From Onchocerca lupi (taxonomy: Eukaryota > Nematoda > Chromadorea > Rhabditida > Onchocercidae), in the NCBI GenBank assembly GCA_028564675.1, contig JAOVVO010000097.1, positions 1-64,000 of the forward strand: DNA of 64,000 nucleotides. Direction: 5' to 3'. The notes under the pieces are model-generated. The model was not told the DNA's origin. It made no database searches and saw only the letters and a program-made list of their open reading frames with translations. The translations under genes and the position numbers were made by a program. Shown in pieces: positions 37,603-48,083 of the stretch; position 1 is the first letter of the stretch; each line of letters starts with the position of its first letter.

Positions 37603-40600
37603 ATGAAAGACATCCATGGAGCAGATTTGAACGAGAATTTATGCTGTTCATTGTGCAAATCGTATTTGATTGATGCGGTGACGCTCACTGAATGCCTTCA
37701 CTCCTGTTAGTCACTCATTCTTCTCACTTTTCATCCTCTCTTCTTCATATGTCATCATTTGCACCCATTTTCCCAATTTTACCCTTTCTTTTACTCCCTT
37801 ACATACCAATTTTTCATACGGAATCTAGCCAAGAAATAATTCATTTTGCTTTTATTTGTTGCCATGGTGCTGGTCGATTTAGAGTTTTTATTCAGTAGTG
37901 ATTTCAATTTTGATTTGATCTTTTATCTTTAGAAATGTATTCCAGTAATTCATCTACTTCCCTCTTACATTAACTTGAGATCAAAAATAAGGAATATAAT
38001 ACATTTATCGATTAGAATGTAATACTTTCTATAAAAGTGCTGAGTTAATTCCTATTCTTTGATATTCAGAAAATGTAATTTGAAATTTTCTTTGATTATA
38101 GAGTATTTATATTTATCTGTTACATTGTTTCAGATTGTCGAGCTTGTTTGTTGTATAATATCGAGAAAGATGAAGTGTATCATTGTACGAAGTGTACCGC
38201 TTCCTTTGGAAAAGATCTCTCAGATGCTTTCGTACGTGATGATACACTCCAGAAACTGGTTTACAAAATGGTGCCAGAAGTGTACTGGCAAGAGCTACTT
38301 CAGCGTGGTGAATTTCTCAAGAAACGAATCGTTTCACCTGATGAGAAAGCAACAATTCTTGATAAGGTAATTTCTGGGATTGTAGAGTGGATAAATTTGT
38401 ATACTTTGTCATCTTAAATTGGAAAAATTTGCGAAATTGAAATTTGACAAGTAAGTATACAATTTGTAGCTTTAACATGGTCCATAGTTTTTGTGATTCC
38501 TCTATATGTGGAATCATTGTGCTTCTGAATTGTATTATTTGTTTTATGGTTTGGCGTGCAATTGTCTTGTATTATGCTTTTGTCGACTTCAGTGACATTG
38601 TAGGAGGTAGAGAAAAAAATGTGATGAATATCTTTTGATAAATTTTTGACACATTTTTTGGTTAACGAACTTCTCCATTTCATTTGTCTTGTATTATGTT
38701 TTTTTTTTTTCTTTAATAATTTATTATAAAGCAAAAGTGGAATACTTATTACTAAATGATTCTTTAAATTTTAGAAACTCATGCAACTCGCCTCAGAATT
38801 GTGTGCTCCTAATGAGATGGTCTCATTATGTTTAGAATACATATCACCAGGCATATCAGATAATGATGCCAGTGAAGATAATAAGGATAAGGAAGCAATA
38901 AGTGCATCAAGACTGCTTGATGACAACAAGCCGTCAACAGTTGCAGAAGCTGATCGCTTAGAGAAACAAGAAGCAATGTTGACTACATTCAGAAGGTATT
39001 TGTATTTCTTGTGGATATTCTTTCTTAATTCATTTCAAAACAAATAATAGAAAACATTTGCAAGACTCCTGTCAAGAAAACAGCTAAAAAATTCTAGTTT
39101 CAAATCTTTGCTTCTTTTGGAAAATAAGGAAATAACCATCTTCAACAGCCATCTTTTTTTACAACTTAGAGTACTAATTCAACAAGTAGATTTTATACTT
39201 TATCATTTTTCAGAAGTATAATGCAAATTTTTAGATATTTTCGTTGTCAAGCATCAACAAAAATTAGTGCATTACGAAAATTACTGGAAGCGAAGTTGGA
39301 AGTTTCGGATACTTATCGATTATTTTTTGTGGATAGTGACTGCAATGTGACATTAGATGACCAATGCACACTACAGGATGTTGCTTATATGTTTTCATGG
39401 CGACGTCTAGGGCCAATGAAAATTCTTTTCACCTTGCAAGTAAGTACCTGAAAAATATTTCTAGATTTACATTATTTTTTTATTGCCGTTGGAAGTTAGA
39501 TTTTTAATGTCACGAACTTATTTGAATTTCTGTTACATATTTCTTCACAAATTAACACTGTAATAATCGTATTTATAGAGACATCTCGAAGAAGAAAAGC
39601 CACCAGTGTTAGATATGGAATTCATGCCAGAACTCGTTGCTGAAGAACCTCTTTCACATGGAAATATTGCGGTTCCAGCTGCAATCGAAACTGCTGTACA
39701 GTTACCTGCATTAACTGTTTCATTAAATACTTCAATGATGGAAGGTGGACCTAATCATCAACCCATCATCACCACTGAGGTGCATCCACCACCGAGGTGA
39801 AATAATTTTTAATCCGTTCAATTCTTTGTAAATGGCGAAATATGCATTCTAAAACTAGTGTAAGCATGTTGCGATGCTTTCATTCGAAATTTGTGTTTTA
39901 TTTTAGATCATTAAAGAGACAATGAATAGGGAATGATGGATTTCAGTGCAAAAATTCTCTTTGTTTAATAATTTTTCTCAGTACACGACAAATCAATCAC
40001 ACTTGTTTATTTTATCTTAGATTTTTTTAACAGGAAGAAGAGGAAGTCTACTGCACCAACAAAAAAACAAGTTGCATCTCCAGTACCTGTTCAACGCATG
40101 ACCGGTGTTTCGCCGCTTGCAAAAGGACCTCCTCCGCTAATGCGAGTTGAAAACACCGGTTTGAGCAAGAAATCCAGCAATAATGGACGTGTAAAATCTG
40201 CTGAAAAAACTTCTACGAGAACACCACCCCATGAGGAAACACCGACTACAAAGCAAGCAAAGCTAATACCCACATCTTTTGATAACAAGTATATTTTCCA
40301 TACTTTTAATATAATGGATTAAAATTTTTTGCTTTAATTTATAGTTCCTTTCGAATAATATGTTATACATTGGACTTATTTTTCAGATTACAGCAAATCA
40401 TTGATTCTCCGAGTCGTTCAACAAAAATTTCCAAGGGAGGCAAGACAAAAACAAAAGCAATATCATCTAGTGTTACTGAATCGTCAACTAAACTTATAAC
40501 GAATGATAAGTCTGCGGAGTCAAATAGTAAAACTGGAAGTACAAACAGCAGTTCGGAAGTTGTAAAGCTAATATCTACTGATGGTATCAAGACAGAATCG

Positions 40601-42110
40601 AGTTCATCCAATGAGAAGACTGAAAATGTTACAGCCAAGGAGAAAACTCTTAGTAAATTACATACAATTTCGAAAATCACAGAGAACACCACGGTGATTA
40701 CAACTATTTCTTCTCCAGCAAGTACGACGGCGACAACAACAACAATAATTAGCCATCCGAGACCAATACAGCCACGTCCAATGGAGGTGAAAACTAATTA
40801 TGAAGCTTTAGTGAAAAGTTATGGTTTAAACGGGATTGGAAATAAGGTATGTAATTATAATTTTGTTTCTTTTTGCTTACTAATTGTTATTGTAGAGGCT
40901 ATTTAGTCTTTATTCAGTTTTTTCTAACTGAAGAATTCAAAATCCCAACTGGAGGATTTATCATTTTGTATTCTTATTCTTTGACATGGAAAAAAAAGAT
41001 AAAGATTTTTTGTTTGGATTTTTTTAATGAGAAATTGAATAAATCTATATTTTATGACTAATTTCATAATTTATTTTTAGCTTTCCTCCTTTCCTCTAGA
41101 CGGGAAGCCTGTTGGATACAGTCCACCGATGCATATGCAACCGCCACTCTTTATGGATCCAAAAATCGCCGCACAACCAATCAAGCATATTCTTTCTGGA
41201 CGTGGCATGCCTATTGTGCCTGAAACCACTCCTTATTTAAGGTATTTTTAGTATTTTTTTTTATATATTGAATATGCTTATGTCCTTTAAGCGCATGGAG
41301 GATTCAAAGTATTAAACTAGTGAGTTTTAATACATTTCATTAGCTTTCCTCTGAAAAGTGAAATACCATTGCGCCGAAGCAGTATAAATACGGCTGGATA
41401 TAGATGAGTTAGTGTCTGTATATCTTCTTTCATCAAATGGAAAAATTGGTCATTTCTTAATCTTCCGTATACTTATATCATGAAATGAATTATTAGTAAC
41501 ACTGATGTTCGAGATCTCATTTCAGTAGTTTTTACATAGGTATTTTTTGCCAGAATGAAATATAAGATGACTCCGTTATAATATGAATCTTTTGTTAAAT
41601 GATTAACTAATCAATTATTTCTCTTTTTATATTATATTATTATAGCTAGGATGAGAAAGTGCAAAATCATTTGTTGCTTCATGGGAAACGCTAAAAAAAA
41701 TGTTTCACAAATAAAATGCTTGCAGAAATCCGGCTCTGGCAAATTTTATGCATCACCTACATATGCAACCACCTCCAATTGCTGGATTTTCTGGTACCAG
41801 CTCTTCACCTCTTCTCTCTCACAGCAATGGTTCAGCATCTTCATGCTCGTCACCTAATCAGCTCGCATCACATAGTCCTCCAGTCAATAATGCTCCCTCG
41901 AAAAGTTCTCAGCAGCAAATTAAACACTCCGCTGCTACAGTGCCTCTTCCTCCAGTAACTACTAGTTCAAGTAGTAGCAGCAATAAACTGTTAAGCAATA
42001 GCGGTAACAGTAGCAGAGCATCTTCGCCAGTTGCTAAATTGCAGCAGAAAATTGTTTCTCCGATTCCAATTCCTACTGCTCATATAACACCCTTTATGAG
42101 CCATAGTTGA
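37603..42110 (+). CDS. Polycomb group RING finger protein (PCGF, Psc/BMI1-like), 9 exons
   Basis: Likely nuclear PRC1 subunit that pairs with RING1 to ubiquitinate histone H2A. Exons: 37603-37705, 38134-38366, 38775-38995, 39214-39439, 39579-39796, 40034-40288, 40387-40846, 41081-41241, 41726-42110. Phases all agree and give 753 aa. The RING finger (about 15-55) has C15, C18, C31, H33, C36, C39, C52 and C55, around YLIDAVTLTECLHSYC. The family motif TLQKLVYKMVPE follows at 73-84. A RAWUL domain (about 192-261) reads FRYFRCQAS, then LRKLLEAKL, then TLQDVAYMFSWRRLGPMK. It is closest in look to BMI1/Mel18/Psc, where the last part is TL.DIAYIYTWRRNGP. A basic PRKKRK signal lies near 333. The rest is Ser/Thr/Pro-rich with no known domain, which makes it much longer than vertebrate PCGFs and more like fly Psc. 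C. elegans MIG-32 belongs to this family. Exons 5-9 rest on frame and splice logic only. Confidence 0.92.
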
Positions 42111-42498
42111 TTCTTCTCGCATGATTATTTAAATAGCAGGAAATTGAATAAGCAATTGATTAGTTTCAAAAAGTAAATAGTCGATTAGCAGAAATGTTCT
42201 GTGAAGTAATGTCATCTGCTTGAATAATTTTACTGCGAATACTGTATGCTTTTTATTCATGCTTTAGTTCAGTGTTAATCTCGTTAACCATTTTTCGAAT
42301 CTTTTTAGTCTTGCATAAGATGTTATTCATTTTTCCCTAAGAAATTAAGAGATGATTAATTTATGTGTTAATGTGCTTATTGTGTGGTAATATCATTGAC
42401 ATGCAGTTTTAAGCTGTCAAGAATGAACAACTCGGGGATTCATTTTTCCTCTCTGTTATGTTGCTGTTTACTGATAATGAAATGTACAAGAAATTGTA

Positions 42499-42504
42499 AA
42501 TAAA
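42499..42504 (+). promoter_or_regulatory. Candidate poly(A) signal of the PCGF gene
   Basis: The first clear AATAAA lies 389 nt after the PCGF stop codon, in an AT-rich 3' UTR-like stretch. Later AATAAA hexamers, for example near 43128, could serve as alternatives. Confidence 0.45.
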
Positions 42505-43495
42505 TTCGTCTTGTTTTAGTCAATATTTGACATATTCTCTTCATTGGCTAGTGCTGTTTATTTATGCCATAACTTCATTTCTTTTATTTTTCAAATAACG
42601 CTATGCTTTTCTTTTCAGGATAGATCAAATTTTAGTTGTTTTTAGCTTTCCTACTGACTTATATCATAATTCGTGAACAAGTGCAAATTATTGGTTCATG
42701 TTTCCTACCAAATAGAGCAAAATCTTGTACATTTAATAAAGAGAGATCGAAAACAGAACTGGGAAGAGTTGTTGAAGTAGGTAATCTGAAGTTAATCTCA
42801 GATATGATTCTTAACGTTACGTTTCACGCATTTTCGTATCTGCCAATTTTCGAAATGTCAGATTTACTGAATAAATTTTTTAGAATGGCAAATTCACATC
42901 CGGTGTGTGGTTAAACTTCCTTATTATGAAGTGCATTTTGTTAAATTTTTAATGTTCTCGTGTTCTGTATCACTTCATCAACAAGAAGCATTTACTTCTG
43001 ATGCTTTTTTTTTTTATTGTTTCAAGTCAAAAATTTTCTCTTGTTGAAGATGACCCTTTTATGTAACACTTTTGTCTGAGTTATTGTTATTTACTTGATA
43101 TCATTGAATAACTGTAAGTTATACAAATAAATATGGAAAAAGTTCTGTTCCTATAATTCTTAGTAAATATATGCAAATAAAAAAAGAAATATTAAACATA
43201 ACAGATCTATTATTTACCTAAATTTCAGATCTGGAAGTGGAAAAGTATCAAGATATTCTTTGAAATTGTTGCATCATACCAGTAAGAATTAAGAAAGATT
43301 GGGAAGGATTCATGTCACAATTTTCGGGATTTTAGTTCGATGCGCGGAAATAAATTTAACGATAGAATGATTGATCTATATATTTTCATTGTACTTGATG
43401 CTCGGTGCTATCAGTGATTTTTTTTTTTTTTGGTTTTTTTAGACCAGAAATATTTCTTGTTCTTTAAATTTCGTATTATGTTTATAAAAACTAAG

Positions 43496-43642
43496 TTATT
43501 TGCGTGAAGTAGTATATGTGAGATTTATTGTACTCTTTAGATTAATTTTTTTGCGTTTCACGATAATTACTTGTAACAGTTTAATTTTTCGAAACAATTG
43601 AAAAGTACAATAAATCTCACATATACCATTTCACGCAAATAA
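43496..43642. repeat. Long near-perfect hairpin
   Basis: Arms of 42 bases at 43496-43537 and 43601-43642 are reverse complements at all but a few positions; one of these is a possible G:U pair. Shared core: TATATGTGAGATTTATTGTA. The loop is 63 bases. It lies about 1.4 kb past the PCGF stop. It could be a miniature transposon with terminal inverted repeats, or, if transcribed, a dsRNA or small-RNA precursor. The stem is longer than that of a typical nematode microRNA. Confidence 0.85.
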
Positions 43643-44417
43643 TTCTGATTTTATCGTGCCACGTCTACTCACAAGCATTTCTCATTGAAAAATGGAATTG
43701 CTTGGAAGATAGGAAATTGATTCAGTAAAAACAGTGATTTTGCAGACAATCTGTATTTTTTTTATTTTTTTGCAGATTTGTGTATTTTTGTAAAGTAAAC
43801 ATATAAATTTTAAATCATTCATAGCACAAATTTCTAATTTTAATTTGGTTAATAACTCGAGCTGACTGGATAATTTGAAATTCATTTGAAGTTCATAACA
43901 TGAAAAAAGCTCTTTTATTTCCAAACTTAAAAAATCCTACGGATATGAAGAAGCTGAAAAGAGAGATCTAGTTCTGGTACGCGCTGGGGTACGGTATCCG
44001 TTTGAAAATACGGTATCTGGGGGAGGAGATGCGTAAAGGTACCGAAGTTCTTTGTTGTTGGATGGGAATGACTGCGGTAGGTTCGCAAAGCATTTTTAGA
44101 TATTTTATGATTATGGTGCTTTGTTGATGTCATAGTAGTTTGAGTTTGAAGAAAATTCTAGGCAATTTCATTTTCTCCAGCCTCTCCTGTTGCAGATTAC
44201 CAAAACTTTCGTTGGAATGGTGGCGTCTGTAACACATGAAAAAATTCAAAAGTATCGCAAATTCAAGCATGACATTTGTCTGCACATGGTTCTTTGGAAT
44301 CTATCATTAAGTTATATATTTCATCCTAGCAACTTGAGATTGAATTTTCAAAAAATTTCTTATCAGCCACTTTTCGACTTCTTGGTTTTGTAAAGATAAG
44401 AGAATTCTACAGTATAT

Positions 44418-44487
44418 TTAGAAAAAGGTTAATAGAATAATCCAATTATGCAATTAGAAAAAGGAAAATAGAATAATCCAATTATGC
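44418..44487. repeat. Tandem repeat, 2 x 36 bp
   Basis: Two adjacent copies with a 36-bp period, each starting TTAGAAAAAGG and containing ATAGAATAATCCAATTATGC. They differ at only two bases within the first 34. Confidence 0.9.
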
Positions 44488-45462
44488 TTTAAACTGTGTA
44501 TTATGAATATTTACAGTATATTGCCAAACTAATCAAATTTTAAAGGATAAATGATAATATCGGTTGTCTTGTCGAAATTTTTAACGTTTCAAATAATAAT
44601 AAATGCAGTTAAGTGACGATTAGATTTCTGAAAAGTTGTCAGGCATAAAGAAGACGATTTATAACAATTCAGTATACTCATCTTTAACACATACAACCGA
44701 ATGCTTGCAATATTTGAAATGTGACATTCGAAAAATGCAGATAGATTTCGCCTGAGAAAAGAAAAAAATCAAAAATATGATTGCTATTATCAGTACTATA
44801 CATTTTCATTTCAACTTAAAATGAAAAAAACGTTTTTTGCTGTTGATAAATACTCATGGAAATTATTAAATATTACAGTATGAGAAATATTTAATCTTAT
44901 CATTAATTTTATCTTAACTTCATCATTACTATCATCCTAAAATGATCAAATGATATTGAATAATGAAGAAGAGACAAACACGCAACAATTCCAAACAGAA
45001 TTTCTTATAAAAACTGATTAAAAACTGTCGGCAGTAAGGAAATGAAGCAGTGTTTTGTTTCACTCATTAAACAACTTGAGTAAATTACTTTCTTAATTTT
45101 CAGCAATTACAATTAGGAAACTGGAAAGGCAGGAAATGATGGATGGGACTGACAATTAAAAATCGATATGTTAGGAAACAGTTAGAAGTTTACGAAATGA
45201 AAATGTTACAACAATCACTGTAAAAGTAAGTACATATCACACTATTTTTGCTTGGCCGCATGACATCTTTGCAAACAGTTCATTGCTGTAATTGAAGTTA
45301 ATTTAAAATATGAATGCGTTTATATAAGGCTTTTTCATGAATCAATTAAATACAATCAACTTATAAGCAGAATATGGGGCCAATTTCATTCTTCCATTCT
45401 TCTATTTTGTGAATATCCATATCAAAAGAAAGGAATCACTGCTTCAGTTGAGCAGTGTTCTT

Positions 45463-45533
45463 CTCTCCGAGCAACGAAGAAAGGAACAACCCAGTGATCA
45501 ATTTACTTGGATATTCTCTAATAATCGCTTGCA
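45463..45533. repeat. Dispersed repeat, copy B
   Basis: The closest relative is 22801-22873 in the same orientation, about 22.7 kb away. See the repeat family under findings. Confidence 0.75.
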
Positions 45534-47386
45534 ACCCATCCAATTAATCTAAATTTATGACTGGCATGAACTGAGAAGAAAACGAAATGGCGAGGAAACT
45601 AACCACTGCATTTCCCACCAACGCCTCAATGATGCGCATTTTATCAGAAACGATGATTTCATTTGATAAGCATACAATCGCCTATCTTTTACTTCAATTG
45701 CAAAAGTGTCACATCTGATAAGAATAATTTTGACGAAAGAAGCGTCTAAACTACATCTTGCAAAGGCATATTTTTGAAGGTTCGAATACTGTGACAAATG
45801 AAATGAGCACCTATGACCTGACTATGCAGCCCATCCTTATGAATTTCATTTCCTTTTCGGATCGTGATAATATCTGTTATTCTATTACACAAACAGTTCT
45901 GCTTCGTAAACATAAATTACACGTGCAAAGTTATACGTTTTAGCATCTTCCATTCTGTCATTCTCACGTAATATTCAATCTCGATTTCTTACTTTCGTTT
46001 TTTTCTTTCATAAAATATGTTAATTGTCGTTTCTGAAAGAAAAAATGTGTCAACTTTGTTATGTACGACATTATAAGAATACCATAATTACAGTTATGTC
46101 CCGCATATTATTATCGTTCTGTTCATTGCTTTCATAACAATGATCGCATTTACGTTTCTGTAATTAGTAACGAAATCATTTTTACAGAAATGAAAAAAAA
46201 TTGATTTCATGTATTTCACAATTTCGTCAAATAAAGTAAATTCATTGCTTCAATTCACAGTTTACTGTCACTAATATCAGCACTTTTGTTTGAATCAAAT
46301 CAGCATAAAGGCAGCGAATTTCAAAAATTCGCTGGTAAAATTTTTTAAAAACTTTCATTTTATTCTAGGTGCAAGACAAACATTACAAAAAAACTGTTCA
46401 AATAGATTAAATATAAAAACAAAAGAAATTAATGATACCTAAAACGTACAACAAAAAAAATTTATAAAAATGGACTAACGACTGACTTCTGGTAAGTGTC
46501 AGGTGTCAAATCTGTCAAATTTCAGACTGTCAAATTTAACTCATTTTACACCTTTTTTTGTTGTTCGTTCTCGTTACCGTTTCTTTCTTTTGTTTTTAAA
46601 TATATATCTTCTTAACGGTTATTTTGAAATGTTTAGCTTAGGCCTGGGCTAACAGTTTACCAGTAAAGTAAATTTGACACTTATTATAATATTTAGGACT
46701 ATTCATTACAATTATTCTTCATGTTATCATTGAGCTTGGTAAGTTTTTCACTGGAGTATGAATATCTTCAGAAATAGCATATCTTTGAAATTTACAATCA
46801 ACGAGTATTATTCAATTCAGTCTTACCGCTTGGACTTCAATTTTTTGAGAATCATACATTTTGCATAGATGTAATGCTTCTAATTTCAAAAGAAATGGGA
46901 AGTTTGTTCACAATTAAAAACAGAATGAGAAATTTTTCGGCAAAACATTTTGTTGAAAGACAGTTATAAAGTACTTCTTTAAAATCATCATACCTACTCG
47001 CAGCAATATAATAAAGCGTGCTATGTGTAGCTTTTTACGATTATGACTTTACATTTTACAATTTACATTCAATTTCAAATACAAATAATCCAACTATCGA
47101 TCAATACTCCAAGCGCAGAATTCAATGATTCCTGGAGATTCAATCATCCATACTATTCTACAGTATGCAAAAGTTGTTGATATGATTCAGAAGATTATTA
47201 ATATAAAATTAAATGAAGCGATTAACGACCAATTCTTACTAAGGAACAAAAGAAATTGAAACAGTTTCTTGGAGTTCAATTTCATGAATCTCAATTTTTT
47301 CAGTTCCAATGAAATTCAAAGAATTAAAATTTGAGATTTAACACTTTGAAATTCAAGTATTGAATTAAAGGCTAAGCTTAAATGAA

Positions 47387-47522
47387 ATTAAATATATTCG
47401 AAAGCTGGAATGAAATTTAAAGGTGAATTGAGGAAACAATGACAAATTTAACTGAGCAATAGAATGAGAAGTGAAAAAAAAGTATTTTTTTTATAAAATA
47501 TTGATATTTGATGTTGCGCAAA
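47387..47522. repeat. Duplicated segment, copy 1
   Basis: Starts ATTAAATATATTCGAAA and ends GATATTTGATGTTGCGCAA. The same order of sub-motifs recurs at 47946-48083 with scattered substitutions and small indels. Non-coding. Confidence 0.85.
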
Positions 47523-47945
47523 TGTGGATGACAAAGTTTCAGTGTAATAATTGTTTGAAAAACTGAAATTCTTGCATATTCTATGTCGGTATTTTGAACA
47601 TTTTTCAATCAGTTTCATATTTATTTATAATTTAGTCAGTTTCATATTTATTTATTCGCTATACTTGGCCATTATACTGATAAATTTACCGAGGTAAAAT
47701 ATGTGACCTGTGAAAAATGATTGAAATTGTAAATGGACATCAAGCTGAGCATTTCATCACTTCCATTTGATAGTGGACTTTTGTGATGCATATTGTCTTA
47801 TAATTTTTTAGCTGTTAGAGATATTCCACATTTTTTCAAATCGACGAAATTCCGAAAATGATCGAAATTATTTTACTTTTTAAAATCATATTTTAAAGAA
47901 GTAAAAGAAATAAGATGGATGTGATACTAAAGAAAAACTGATTAA

Positions 47946-48083
47946 ATTAAATATATTCGAAAACTGAAGTAAAATTTAAGTGTGGAATTAGGGATAAAAT
48001 GGCAAATTTAATTGAGCGATAGAATGATACAGAATTCGGAAAAAAATGTTTTTCATGAAATACTGATATTTGATGTTGCGCAA
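47946..48083. repeat. Duplicated segment, copy 2
   Basis: Diverged direct copy of 47387-47522, offset by about 559 bp. Conserved stretches include GGCAAATTTAATTGAGCGAT (GACAAATTTAACTGAGCAAT in copy 1) and the GATATTTGATGTTGCGCAA end. Confidence 0.85.

Noticed and set aside
42636..42914. 92-codon open frame downstream of the PCGF stop
   Set aside because: No ATG at the frame start, AT-driven residues and position after the PCGF poly(A) signal suggest chance.
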